A DNA stretch of 64,000 nt, taken from the NCBI RefSeq assembly GCF_013394775.1, contig NZ_JABXYT010000001.1, forward strand, positions 1,502,501-1,566,500, read 5' to 3'. The DNA comes from Oribacterium sp. oral taxon 102 (GTDB taxonomy: Bacteria; Bacillota; Clostridia; Lachnospirales; Lachnospiraceae). A program made the translations under genes and the position numbers. Each line of letters opens with the position of its first letter. Position 1 is the first letter of the stretch. The notes beneath the pieces were generated by a model. The model made no database searches and was not told where the DNA came from. It saw only the letters and a list, made by a program, of their open reading frames with translations. Shown here piece after piece: positions 53,585 to 62,900 of this stretch.

Positions 53585-53612
53585 TTGCAAAATATGGGGG
53601 AAATGCTATACT
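53585..53612 (+). promoter_or_regulatory. Promoter of nifJ
   Basis: TTGCAA (53585-53590), 16-base spacer, TATACT (53607-53612) with TGC extended -10. No clear redox-repressor (Rex) site was seen in the surrounding 200 bases. Confidence 0.7.
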
Positions 53613-53697
53613 TAATTTCGTATGATATCCCTTGAAACGGGTTCTCATAAATACTTCACCGCATCCAATGTGGCTATTCATTTTCCAGGAGGGTTTT

Positions 53698-56600
53698 ATG
53701 GCAAGAAAAATGAAAACTATGGATGGAAACCAGGCAGCGGCACACGCTTCGTATGCTTTCTCCGAAGTAGCCGCTATCTTTCCCATCACACCGTCATCCG
53801 TCATGCCGGAGCATGTAGATGAGTGGGCGACCGAAGGCAGACAGAACATTCTCGGCGAGGCGGTACAGGTTACCGAGATGCAGTCCGAGGCAGGCGCCGC
53901 AGGTGCTGTGCACGGCGCTCTCGCCGCAGGCGCGCTGACGACGACCTTCACGGCTTCTCAGGGGCTTCTCCTGATGATCCCGGACATCTACAAGGTTGCC
54001 GGAGAGCAGCTCCCGGGTGTATTCGACGTTTCCGCCCGTGCGGTCGCGTCTCACGCGCTCTCCATCTTCGGCGATCATTCCGACGTGATGGCATGCCGTC
54101 AGACCGGTGCCGCTCTGCTCTGTGAGTCCTCGGTTCAGGAGGTTATGGATTTAACCCCGGTGGCTCATCTCGCAGCATTAAAGGGAAGGATTCCGTTCAT
54201 CAACTTCTTCGACGGCTTCCGTACCTCTCACGAGATCCAGAAGATCGAGGAGTGGGACTATGAGGATTTGAAGGATATGGTGGATTGGGAGTACATCGAT
54301 GCCTTCCGCGCACGTTCCCTCAATCCGAACCACCCGGTAGAGAGAGGCTCTGCGCAGAACCCGGATATCTTCTTCCAGGCACGCGAGGCTTCCAATCCTT
54401 ACTATGATGCACTTCCCGCTATTGTCCAGGAGTACATGGACAAGGTTAATGCAAAGATCGGCACGAATTATAAGCTCTTCAACTACTATGGTGCAGCGGA
54501 TGCGGAGCATGTCATCATCGCGATGGGCTCTGTAAATGACACCATCGAGGAGACCATCGACTACCTCGTAAAGACCGAGGGCGCCAAGGTCGGCGTGGTG
54601 AAGGTACGCCTGTACAGACCGTTCTCCGCAGAGGCACTGATCGAGGCGCTGCCGGAGACCGTGAAGACCATCTCCGTGCTTGATCGGACGAAGGAGCCGG
54701 GCTCTATCGGTGAGCCGCTCTACCTCGATGTGGTTGCTGCGCTTTCCGGCAGCAAATTCGCAGCTGTGAAGATCCTTTCCGGCCGCTACGGCCTCGGCTC
54801 CAAGGATACGACGCCGGGACAGATCGTTTCCGTATACAGAAATCAGGACAAGAAGAGATTCACCATCGGCATCCATGACGATGTGACCTATCTTTCTCTT
54901 CCGGACGGCCCGGCACTCGTTACGACTCCGGAGGGAACCGTGAACTGTAAGTTCTGGGGACTCGGCGCGGACGGTACCGTAGGTGCGAACAAGAACTCTA
55001 TCAAGATCATCGGCGACAATACCGATATGTACGCACAGGCTTACTTCGACTATGACTCCAAGAAGTCCGGCGGCGTAACCATGTCTCACCTCCGCTTCGG
55101 CAAGAAGCCGATCAAGTCGACCTATCTGATTCGCAGAGCGAACTTCGTAGCCTGCCACAATCCGGCATACATGACCAAGTTCAACATGGTGCAGGAGCTG
55201 GTAGACGGCGGAACCTTCCTCCTGAACTGCACCTGGTCCAAGGATGAGGTCGGGAAGCACATCCCCGGACAGGTCAAGAAGTACATGGCGGAGCATCATA
55301 TCAAGTTCTACATCATCAACGGCGTGAAGATCGGTATCGAGACCGGCATGGGTCCGACCCGTATCAATACGATTCTGCAGTCCGCTTTCTTTACGCTGAC
55401 CGGAATCATCCCGAAGGAAGAAGCGAACCAGCTGATGAAGTCCGCCGCACAGAAGACCTACGGACGGAAGGGCGAGGATGTCGTAAAGAAGAACTGGGAT
55501 GCGATCGACGCAGGCGCCAACGCCTTCGAGGAGATCACGGTTCCGGCAGAGTGGGCAGACTGTGAGGACGAGGGCCTCGAGTTCACCACTAAGACAGAGG
55601 GCAGAAAGGATGTTCTGGACTTCGTCAACAATATTCAGAACGCCGTTTCCGCACAGGAGGGCAACAGTCTTCCGGTATCCGCCTTCAACGATTATGTGGA
55701 TGGCTCTACGCCGGTCGGCAGTGCAGCCTATGAGAAGCGCGGCATCGCCGTAAACGTTCCGTTATGGAATCCGGACAACTGTATCGAATGTAATTTCTGT
55801 TCCTATGTCTGCCCGCACGGCGTCATCCGCCCGTTCGCCTTCACAGAGGAGGAGGTCGCCGCAGCACCTGCCGGCATGAGAGTCAAGGGGCTGAACGGCA
55901 TGGCAGGCTATCAGTTCGGCATCAAGATTTCCGCGCTCGACTGCGTTGGCTGCGGCTCCTGCGCGAACGTATGTCCGGGTATGAAGGGAGAGAAGGCGCT
56001 TACCATGGTTCCGATCGCAGAGCAGTATGGAGAGCAGAAGTATTTCGATTATGCTGTGAAACTACCGATCAAGGACGATGTCGTGGCGAAGTTCAAGGAA
56101 ACTACGGTGAAGGGCTCGCAGTTCAAGCAGCCTCTCTTCGAGTTCTCCGGCGCCTGCCCGGGCTGCGGAGAGACACCGTACGCGAAGCTGATCACGCAGC
56201 TTTTCGGCGACAGGATGTATATCGCCAACGCGACAGGATGCTCCTCGATCTGGGGGAATTCCTCTCCGTCTACGCCGTACACTGTCAATGCCAAGGGACA
56301 GGGTCCGGCATGGGACAACTCTCTCTTTGAGGACAATGCCGAGTTCGGCTACGGTATGCTGCTCGCACAAAATGCGATTCGCGACCGTCTCCGGAAGCAG
56401 GTAGAGAGAATCGCCGAAGCAGACGCCTCCGTAAAGGCAGCCGCACAGGAGTATCTGGATACCTTCGCTGTCGGTGCGACCAACGGTACGGCAACCAATA
56501 AGCTGCTCGCAGCGCTGGAGGGTAAGACCGATGAGATCTCCCTCGACCTTCTGAAGAATAAGGATTTCCTCGCGAAGAAGAGCCAGTGGATCTTCGGCGG

Positions 56601-57228
56601 CGACGGCTGGGCTTACGATATCGGCTTCGGCGGTCTCGACCATGTGCTCGCTTCCGGTAAGGATATCAATGTCATGGTATTCGACACCGAGGTTTACTCC
56701 AATACGGGCGGACAGTCCTCCAAGGCTACCCCGACCGGTGCTGTCGCACAGTTCGCTGCCGGCGGTAAGGATACGAAGAAGAAGGATCTTGCCGGGATCG
56801 CAATGTCCTACGGCTATGTATATGTAGCGCATATTGCAATGGGCGCAGATATGGCGCAGACTGTAAAGGCGATCTCCGAGGCAGAGGCATATCCGGGACC
56901 GTCCCTGATCATCGCCTATGCTCCGTGTATCAACCACGGCATCAAGAAGGGCATGGCGAAGGCACAGACCGAGGAGAAGCTCGCCGTAGAGTCCGGATAC
57001 TGGAACAACTTCCGCTTCAACCCGCTGGGCGGCGACAAGAAGTTCAGTCTGGATTCCAAGGAGCCGAAGTTCGAGGGCTATCAGGAATTCCTGAAGGGCG
57101 AGGTGCGTTATCTGTCCCTTGCGCTCAAGAATCCGGAGCGTGCAGCTGCGCTGGATGCGAAGAACGAGGCAGAGGCAAAGGAGCGCTACGAGCATCTGAA
57201 GAAGCTGGTCGAGCTCTACAACAACTAA
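53698..57228 (+). CDS. nifJ: Pyruvate:ferredoxin (flavodoxin) oxidoreductase
   Basis: Homodimeric PFOR, 1176 residues, converts pyruvate and CoA to acetyl-CoA, CO2 and reduced ferredoxin; the central catabolic enzyme of anaerobes. Domain order is intact: N-terminal pyruvate/TPP domain (SEVAAIFPITPSS), two 4Fe-4S clusters (Cys695, 698, 701, 705 and Cys749, 752, 755, 759), the proximal cluster motif CPGC (820-823), and the TPP-Mg motif GDGWAYDIGFGGLDH with NTGGQSSK. ATG 53698 follows AGGAGG; a frame from 53632 is longer but crosses this site. Stands alone with its own promoter and terminator. Codon use looks highly biased, as for an abundant protein. Confidence 0.97.
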   Translation: MARKMKTMDGNQAAAHASYAFSEVAAIFPITPSSVMPEHVDEWATEGRQNILGEAVQVTEMQSEAGAAGAVHGALAAGALTTTFTASQGLLLMIPDIYKVAGEQLPGVFDVSARAVASHALSIFGDHSDVMACRQTGAALLCESSVQEVMDLTPVAHLAALKGRIPFINFFDGFRTSHEIQKIEEWDYEDLKDMVDWEYIDAFRARSLNPNHPVERGSAQNPDIFFQAREASNPYYDALPAIVQEYMDKVNAKIGTNYKLFNYYGAADAEHVIIAMGSVNDTIEETIDYLVKTEGAKVGVVKVRLYRPFSAEALIEALPETVKTISVLDRTKEPGSIGEPLYLDVVAALSGSKFAAVKILSGRYGLGSKDTTPGQIVSVYRNQDKKRFTIGIHDDVTYLSLPDGPALVTTPEGTVNCKFWGLGADGTVGANKNSIKIIGDNTDMYAQAYFDYDSKKSGGVTMSHLRFGKKPIKSTYLIRRANFVACHNPAYMTKFNMVQELVDGGTFLLNCTWSKDEVGKHIPGQVKKYMAEHHIKFYIINGVKIGIETGMGPTRINTILQSAFFTLTGIIPKEEANQLMKSAAQKTYGRKGEDVVKKNWDAIDAGANAFEEITVPAEWADCEDEGLEFTTKTEGRKDVLDFVNNIQNAVSAQEGNSLPVSAFNDYVDGSTPVGSAAYEKRGIAVNVPLWNPDNCIECNFCSYVCPHGVIRPFAFTEEEVAAAPAGMRVKGLNGMAGYQFGIKISALDCVGCGSCANVCPGMKGEKALTMVPIAEQYGEQKYFDYAVKLPIKDDVVAKFKETTVKGSQFKQPLFEFSGACPGCGETPYAKLITQLFGDRMYIANATGCSSIWGNSSPSTPYTVNAKGQGPAWDNSLFEDNAEFGYGMLLAQNAIRDRLRKQVERIAEADASVKAAAQEYLDTFAVGATNGTATNKLLAALEGKTDEISLDLLKNKDFLAKKSQWIFGGDGWAYDIGFGGLDHVLASGKDINVMVFDTEVYSNTGGQSSKATPTGAVAQFAAGGKDTKKKDLAGIAMSYGYVYVAHIAMGADMAQTVKAISEAEAYPGPSLIIAYAPCINHGIKKGMAKAQTEEKLAVESGYWNNFRFNPLGGDKKFSLDSKEPKFEGYQEFLKGEVRYLSLALKNPERAAALDAKNEAEAKERYEHLKKLVELYNN

Positions 57229-57253
57229 GCATTTACAAACAGCATCACCTGAG

Positions 57254-57290
57254 AGAGGGGGCGGAATTTCCGCCCCCTCTTTCTTTCTCT
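57254..57290 (+). terminator. Terminator of nifJ
   Basis: A GC-rich 11-base stem (57254-57264 with 57270-57280) and a TTCTTTCTCT tail. Confidence 0.88.
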
Positions 57291-57299
57291 CCGATTTAA

Positions 57300-57308
57300 T
57301 GCTATACT
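57300..57308 (+). promoter_or_regulatory. Extended -10 element upstream of der
   Basis: TGC followed by TATACT (57303-57308); no convincing -35. It is the likely start of the der-plsY-gpsA transcript. Confidence 0.45.
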
Positions 57309-57371
57309 TTATTAGCTTTTGGGCACTTTTCGGTATGAACGAAAATAAAGAGCGGATTTGAGGGAAATACA

Positions 57372-58700
57372 ATGAGGAAAGCAATCGTAGCAGTAGTGGG
57401 ACGACCGAATGTCGGAAAGTCCACACTCTTTAACGTGATCGCGGGGAAGCAGATCTCCATCGTACAGGATACGCCGGGTGTGACACGGGATCGGATCTAT
57501 GCGGATGCGAGCTGGCTGAACTATCATTTCACACTGGTGGATACCGGCGGGATCGAGCCGGATGCGCAGGACGTGATCCTGAGCCAGATGCGTTCCCAGG
57601 CGGAGCTTGCCATCGATACGGCAGACGTCATTCTCTTCGTGACGGATGTCCGTACCGGCGTAGTGGACACGGATTATGAGGTGGCGGAGATGCTCCGGAA
57701 GTCCGGGAAGCCGGTCGTGCTCTGTGTAAATAAGGTAGACAGCTTTCAGAAGTTCGGAAACGATATTTATGAGTTCTACAGTCTCGGACTGGGAGATCCG
57801 TTCGGTGTTTCCTCTGTGAATCAGCTCGGACTGGGAGATCTGCTGGACGAGGTCGTGAAGCACTTCCCGGCGGAGCTGAGTACGGAGGAAGAGGACGATA
57901 CTGTGAAGATCGCGCTGATCGGGAAGCCGAATGTCGGCAAGAGCTCCCTCGTCAACAAGCTGCTCGGACAGAACAGGGTCATCGTCTCGGAGATCGCGGG
58001 TACGACGAGGGATGCGATCGATACGGAGGTCGTACACAACGGAGAGCACTATATTTTCATCGATACCGCCGGACTTCGGCGGAAGGGCAGAGTCAGTGAC
58101 GATATCGAACGCTATTCCGTCATTCGTACCGTCGCTGCGGTGGATCGCGCGAATATCTGCATCGTGATGATTGATGCGACGCAGGGCGTGACGGCGGAGG
58201 ATGCCCGGATCGCCGGGATTGCCCATGAGTCCGGGAAGGGCGTCATTATCGCCGTCAATAAATGGGACGCCATTGAGAAGACGGACAAGACCATGCAGGA
58301 ATTCAAGAAGACCATGAAGGAGACATTTGCCTATATGGACTATGCGGAATTCCTCTTCATTTCCGCAGAAACCGGACAGCGTCTGCACAAAATCTTCGAA
58401 ATGGTAAATTTCGTCCGGCAGAACCAGACGCTCCGCATCAAGACCGGCGTGCTGAACGAGATCATGGCGAAGGCAACGGCGATGAAGCAGCCGCCCTCTG
58501 ACAAGGGAAAGCGGCTGAAGCTCTACTATATCACGCAGATCGGCGTGGAACCGCCCGCCTTCGTCATCTTCGTGAACGCCCGCGAGCTGATGCACTTCTC
58601 CTATACGAGATACATCGAGAATCAGATCCGGGAAGCGTTCGGCTTCGTTGGTACCCCGCTTCGGTTTATTATCCGCGAAAGAGGGGAGGAAAATGTCTGA
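57372..58700 (+). CDS. der: Ribosome-assembly GTPase Der (EngA)
   Basis: 442 residues with two tandem GTPase domains: GRPNVGKST (about 10-18) and GKPNVGKSS (184-192), each with DTxG switch motifs (DTGGIEPD and DTAGLRRKG) and NKVD/NKWD, then a KH-like C-terminal domain (NARELMHFSYTRYIENQIREAF). Needed for 50S assembly. Its stop shares a base with the plsY start. Confidence 0.96.
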   Translation: MRKAIVAVVGRPNVGKSTLFNVIAGKQISIVQDTPGVTRDRIYADASWLNYHFTLVDTGGIEPDAQDVILSQMRSQAELAIDTADVILFVTDVRTGVVDTDYEVAEMLRKSGKPVVLCVNKVDSFQKFGNDIYEFYSLGLGDPFGVSSVNQLGLGDLLDEVVKHFPAELSTEEEDDTVKIALIGKPNVGKSSLVNKLLGQNRVIVSEIAGTTRDAIDTEVVHNGEHYIFIDTAGLRRKGRVSDDIERYSVIRTVAAVDRANICIVMIDATQGVTAEDARIAGIAHESGKGVIIAVNKWDAIEKTDKTMQEFKKTMKETFAYMDYAEFLFISAETGQRLHKIFEMVNFVRQNQTLRIKTGVLNEIMAKATAMKQPPSDKGKRLKLYYITQIGVEPPAFVIFVNARELMHFSYTRYIENQIREAFGFVGTPLRFIIRERGEENV

Positions 58701-59344
58701 TGGATCTCATGCACAGTTGTATCGCCCTGCTGATCGGCTTCCTCTTCGGCAATATTCCGAACGGCTATCTTTATGCACGGTCGCAGGGGCATGATATTTT
58801 CAAGGAGGGCTCCGGCAATCCCGGCAGCACCAATGTGCTTCGCACAATGGGGAAGAAGGCCGGTGCGACGGTACTGCTGATGGACATCGCGAAGACTGTC
58901 TTTCCGATCTTCCTGCTCACGCTGCTGTGGAGGGTGGAGAGCCCTGCGCTGCGGGCGCAGCTCAGTCTCGTGACAGGCTTCGGCGCGATCCTCGGACATG
59001 ATTTCACTGTCATTCCGAAATTAAAGGGCGGAAAGGGCGTCGCCTGCACCGGCGCGCTGCTGCTGGTCTTCGACTTCCGGCTGGCGCTGCTGCTCCTCGC
59101 TGTATTTATCGGAATCGTTCTCATAAGCGGCTATGTGAGTCTGGGCTCCATCATCGGGGTAAGCCTGTTTTTCCTCTCCGTGCTGCTTTTCGGGCGGAGC
59201 GGCTGGCTCCCTGTCACAGAACAGACCTATTTATCATGTACGCTGCTGAGCTTCCTGATCGCAGCACTCTGCATCTTCCAGCATCGTGCAAACATTCAGA
59301 GGCTTCTGCACGGCAGAGAGAATCGGTTCGGACATAAAAAATAA
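58700..59344 (+). CDS. plsY: Acyl-phosphate:glycerol-3-phosphate acyltransferase PlsY
   Basis: 214 residues, about five membrane segments. The three PlsY motifs are visible: EGSGNPGSTNVLR, GHDFTVIPKLKGGKGVA, and a later glycine-containing loop (GYVSLGSIIG). It makes lysophosphatidic acid from acyl-phosphate and glycerol-3-phosphate; the next gene, gpsA, supplies the glycerol-3-phosphate. Confidence 0.94.
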   Translation: MDLMHSCIALLIGFLFGNIPNGYLYARSQGHDIFKEGSGNPGSTNVLRTMGKKAGATVLLMDIAKTVFPIFLLTLLWRVESPALRAQLSLVTGFGAILGHDFTVIPKLKGGKGVACTGALLLVFDFRLALLLLAVFIGIVLISGYVSLGSIIGVSLFFLSVLLFGRSGWLPVTEQTYLSCTLLSFLIAALCIFQHRANIQRLLHGRENRFGHKK

Positions 59345-59362
59345 GACAGGCATACAGGGAAG

Positions 59363-59386
59363 CGTCTCCTCCGGGAGACGTATTTT
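59363..59386 (+). terminator. Weak hairpin between plsY and gpsA
   Basis: CGTCTCC (59363-59369) pairs with GGAGACG (59374-59380), followed by TATTTT. Probably only partly terminating, since gpsA has no clear promoter of its own. Confidence 0.4.
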
Positions 59387-59412
59387 CGACAGAAGAGAAA
59401 GGGAGGGAAGGA

Positions 59413-60402
59413 ATGAAGGCAGCGGTAATCGGCGCGGGAACATGGGGAACGGCTCTGGCAATCGTACTGGCGAAGAACGGGCACGAGGTAATGCTCTGGT
59501 CGAAGTTTCCCGCAGAGATCAAAGAGCTGATGGAGACACGCCGCCACAGGAATCTGCCGGGAGCGGTGCTGCCGGAAAATATCACCGGAGAGACAGCACT
59601 GCGTGCTGTCTGTGAGGACTGTGCAGTGCTGGTTCTCGCAGTGCCTTCGATCTATGTTCGGGAAACAGCGCGGGAGATGTCTCCCTATGTCTCTCCCGGA
59701 AAGATCGTCGTCACGGTAGCGAAGGGCATCGAGGAGGGCAGCCTCCTCACCATGACGGAGCTCGTGGAGCAGGAAATCCCGGCAGCGCGCGCAGCGGTTC
59801 TCTCCGGACCGACGCATGCGGAGGAGGTATCGCGTCTGCTGCCGACAACCATCGTCGCGGGTGCACGGGAGGAGCAGACTGCCCGCTTCGTACAGGACTG
59901 CTTCATGAATGAGAGCTTCCGGGTCTATATCAATACGGATGTAAAGGGAGTCGAGATCGGTGCAGCGCTGAAAAACGTTATCGCGCTCGCTGCGGGGATG
60001 GCGGACGGACTTGGCTACGGCGACAATACGAAGGCTGCACTGATTACCCGCGGCATCGCGGAGATTTCCCGCCTCGGCATGAAGATGGGCTGTCGGCCGG
60101 AGACCTTCGCCGGGCTGTCCGGCATCGGGGATCTGATCGTCACCTGCGCTTCCATGCATTCGAGAAACCGCCGTGCCGGAATCCTGATCGGCGAGGGCAG
60201 GAACTATGAGGAGGCAATGCGTGAGGTCGGACAGGTCGTCGAGGGCGTCTATGCCGCGAAGGCGGCGTTGGAGCTTTCGGAACGATATGAAGTCAGTATG
60301 CCGATCGTAGAGAAGGTAAACGAGATCCTCTTTGCCGGCAAGCCGGTCCGCGAGGCAGTTCGCGAGCTGATGCTCCGGGATCGAAAGGAAGAGGGAATAT
60401 AA
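59413..60402 (+). CDS. gpsA: Glycerol-3-phosphate dehydrogenase [NAD(P)+]
   Basis: 329 residues. Rossmann motif GAGTWGTALA near the start, the SGPTHAEEV block, and the catalytic-lysine region GAALKNVIALAAGMADGLGYGDNTKAALITRG. Produces glycerol-3-phosphate for phospholipids. The ATG follows gggaggg. The 277 bases after it hold only the promoter of the next operon. Confidence 0.96.
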   Translation: MKAAVIGAGTWGTALAIVLAKNGHEVMLWSKFPAEIKELMETRRHRNLPGAVLPENITGETALRAVCEDCAVLVLAVPSIYVRETAREMSPYVSPGKIVVTVAKGIEEGSLLTMTELVEQEIPAARAAVLSGPTHAEEVSRLLPTTIVAGAREEQTARFVQDCFMNESFRVYINTDVKGVEIGAALKNVIALAAGMADGLGYGDNTKAALITRGIAEISRLGMKMGCRPETFAGLSGIGDLIVTCASMHSRNRRAGILIGEGRNYEEAMREVGQVVEGVYAAKAALELSERYEVSMPIVEKVNEILFAGKPVREAVRELMLRDRKEEGI

Positions 60403-60576
60403 GAAATCCTCCGATACAGGAAGTCCTTCTCAGGTCCCTTTCCCGCCGGTGCGCTGTTCCTGTCTCGCAATAGGTAAGCCATTCAGATAGGCAAAGCTGC
60501 CAATATTTCATTTATACGAAATATAATTTAAATGAATACCTCATGACTTTGATGTGAATAAAAGTTATAAAAGTCA

Positions 60577-60605
60577 TTGACATTATAATTTCCTATGCCT
60601 ATAAT
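60577..60605 (+). promoter_or_regulatory. Strong promoter of the second Liv operon
   Basis: Full consensus: TTGACA (60577-60582), 17-base spacer, TATAAT (60600-60605). Confidence 0.88.
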
Positions 60606-60679
60606 ACAGAAAAGTTTTTACAGCGCTCCCGACAGCGCTGCAAGACATTTGCCGTCGCAGGGAAAAGGAGGAGGAAATT

Positions 60680-61879
60680 ATGAAGAAGAGAGCATATGCA
60701 GCTTCCATGGCGATGATCATGACGGCAGCGCTGGCTGCCTGTGGGAATTCCGGCAGCGGCAGCGCTTCGACGAGCGCGGCGGGAGAATCTGCCGCAGCAT
60801 CCGAAGCGGAGGGGCTGAGCTGGAAGATCGGCTCGCAGGGGCCCCTGACAGGAGGCGCGGCAGTATACGGCAATGCGGTCGTGAACGGTGCGGAGGTCGC
60901 GATTCAGGAGATCAATGCGAACGGCGGCATCAACGGTTATCCGATTTCCTATAAAAAGGCGGACGATGAGCACGATCAGGAGAAGGCGATCAATGCTTAC
61001 AATTCTCTGAAGGATTGGGGAATGCAGTTCCTCGTAGGCCCGACGACCTCGGCTCCGACGATCGCAGTCGGCGCGGAGGCAGAGGCGGACAACCTGTTCA
61101 TTCTCTCTCCGTCCGGTTCCGCTGTGGAGTGTACGGCTCCCAAAAACGTATTCCGCATCTGCTTCTCCGATCCGGCACAGGGCGCGAAGTCCGCACAGTA
61201 TATCGGAGAGCATAAGCTCGCGGCAAAGATCGGCATCATCTATGATTCCTCCGATGTGTATTCCACAGGAATCCATGATTCCTTTGTGCAGGAGGCGCCG
61301 GGCTACGGGCTCGAGGTCGTCGCAGACGAGCAGTTCACCGCAGATTCCAACAAGGATTTCTCGACCCAGCTCCAGAAGATGAAGGACAGCGGCGCGGAGC
61401 TCGTATTCCTGCCGTTCTATTACACCGAGGCGGCGTTGGTGCTGACGCAGGCAAATACCATGGGCTTCCAGCCGACCTTCTTCGGCTGCGACGGGATGGA
61501 TGGCATCCTGAATATGGAGAACTTCGATACCTCCCTTGCTGAGGGGCTGATGCTTCTGACACCGTTTGCAGCGGATGCAACAGACGAGCGTACGGTGAAT
61601 TTCGTGAAGAGCTATAAGGAGAGCTACAGCGAGACCCCGATCCAATTCGCAGCAGATGCCTATGATGCGGTGTATGTCCTGAAGGCCGCGGCAGAAAAGG
61701 CGAACCTGAGCCCGGACATGACAGCCGCAGAGCTCGGCACGAAGATGGAGGAGACAGTTCCGACGCTGACCCTCGACGGACTGACCGGTGCCGGCATGAC
61801 ATGGAACGAGAACGGCGACGTGGACAAGGAGCCGAAGGCAGTCGTCATTAAGGACGGTGTCTACGTTTCCGCGGAGTAA
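60680..61879 (+). CDS. Branched-chain amino-acid type substrate-binding lipoprotein, second system
   Basis: 399 residues. Lipobox LAAC with Cys21, a Ser/Ala-rich linker, then the Peripla_BP_6 fold: GPLTGGAAVYGNAVVNGAEVAIQEINANGGINGYPISY, and a later FGCDGMDGI ligand-region block. It comes first in this operon, unlike the first Liv system where the binding protein is last, and the proteins are only distantly similar, so the two systems probably differ in ligand. Confidence 0.92.
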   Translation: MKKRAYAASMAMIMTAALAACGNSGSGSASTSAAGESAAASEAEGLSWKIGSQGPLTGGAAVYGNAVVNGAEVAIQEINANGGINGYPISYKKADDEHDQEKAINAYNSLKDWGMQFLVGPTTSAPTIAVGAEAEADNLFILSPSGSAVECTAPKNVFRICFSDPAQGAKSAQYIGEHKLAAKIGIIYDSSDVYSTGIHDSFVQEAPGYGLEVVADEQFTADSNKDFSTQLQKMKDSGAELVFLPFYYTEAALVLTQANTMGFQPTFFGCDGMDGILNMENFDTSLAEGLMLLTPFAADATDERTVNFVKSYKESYSETPIQFAADAYDAVYVLKAAAEKANLSPDMTAAELGTKMEETVPTLTLDGLTGAGMTWNENGDVDKEPKAVVIKDGVYVSAE

Positions 61880-61910
61880 GAATAGAAAAGAAGCTCCGTT
61901 CCGAGACGGA

Positions 61911-61952
61911 GACGATCAAAAAGGGTTGCGGAGGCAGCCCTTTTTGATCGTC
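61911..61952 (+). terminator. Hairpin terminator between binding protein and permease genes
   Basis: A core stem GGGTTGC/GCAGCCC (61923-61929 with 61934-61940) followed by five T, extended by a perfect outer pairing (61911-61925 with 61938-61952). Partial read-through would give much more binding protein than permease, as is usual for such systems. Confidence 0.8.
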
Positions 61953-62014
61953 AGGGAGCAAGCTTAGGACGATGGAGGCCTGGACGCTTTCATCCGGGAA
62001 AGGGATACGATGAT

Positions 62015-62899
62015 ATGATGAGCTTTATATCCTATTTTTTCAGCGGCGTGAGTCTCGGCTCCGTCTATGCCATCATTGCGTTGGGCTACACCATGGTGTA
62101 TGGGATCGCAAAGATGCTGAATTTTGCGCACGGAGACATCCTGATGGTCGGGAGCTATGCCGCTTTCCTTGCACTGAATACGCTGGGACTGCCGATTCCC
62201 GTGGCAGTTCTTCTCTCCGTGCTGGTCTGTACTCTGCTGGGCGTTCTGACCGAGAGAGTGGCGTATAAACCGCTTCGGCAGGCGAATTCCCTGTCGGTGC
62301 TGATCACCGCAATCGGGGTATCCTATCTCCTGCAGAATCTGGCGCTGCTCCTCTTCGGCGCGAATCCGAAAAGCTTCAGCTCCTTCGTGCCGCTTGCACC
62401 GCTTCGCTTCCGGGATGGCGCGCTGACGATCTCCGGAGAGACGGTGGTGACAATTGTGGTCTGCCTGCTGATCGTCGGCGGACTCCTGCTCTTTATCAAC
62501 CGTACCAAGGCAGGGCAGGCGATGCTCGCCGTCTCGGAGGACAAGGGCGCAGCGACGCTGATGGGCGTCAATGTGAACCGTACGATCGCCATGACCTTTG
62601 CGATCGGCTCCGCGCTGGCGGCAATCGGCGGCATCCTACTCTGCTCGGCGTATCCGACCCTGACCCCGACGACCGGCGCGATGCCCGGCATCAAGGCGTT
62701 TGTCGCCGCCGTGCTCGGCGGGATCGGTTCGATTCCGGGCGCCTTCATCGGAGGGATTCTCCTCGGGGTGCTCGAGAACCTGTCCAAGGCGTATATTTCC
62801 TCGAAGCTTTCGGATGTCATTGTGTTTTCTGTGCTGATCGTTGTACTTCTGGTGAAGCCGACCGGGATTCTCGGCAAGAAGGTCATGGAGAAGGTATAG
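62015..62899 (+). CDS. livH: Branched-chain amino-acid ABC transporter permease LivH, second system
   Basis: 294 residues, about eight membrane segments. LivH signatures: GSVYAIIALGYTMVYGIAKMLNFAHGDILMVGSY, the coupling loop AVSEDKGAATLMGVNVNRTIAMTFAIGSALAA, and AFVAAVLGGIGSIPGAFIGG. The ATG at 62015 is followed at once by a second ATG; the ribosome site is weak (gggaaaggg further upstream). livM starts one base after its stop. Confidence 0.92.
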   Translation: MMSFISYFFSGVSLGSVYAIIALGYTMVYGIAKMLNFAHGDILMVGSYAAFLALNTLGLPIPVAVLLSVLVCTLLGVLTERVAYKPLRQANSLSVLITAIGVSYLLQNLALLLFGANPKSFSSFVPLAPLRFRDGALTISGETVVTIVVCLLIVGGLLLFINRTKAGQAMLAVSEDKGAATLMGVNVNRTIAMTFAIGSALAAIGGILLCSAYPTLTPTTGAMPGIKAFVAAVLGGIGSIPGAFIGGILLGVLENLSKAYISSKLSDVIVFSVLIVVLLVKPTGILGKKVMEKV

Positions 62900-62900
62900 G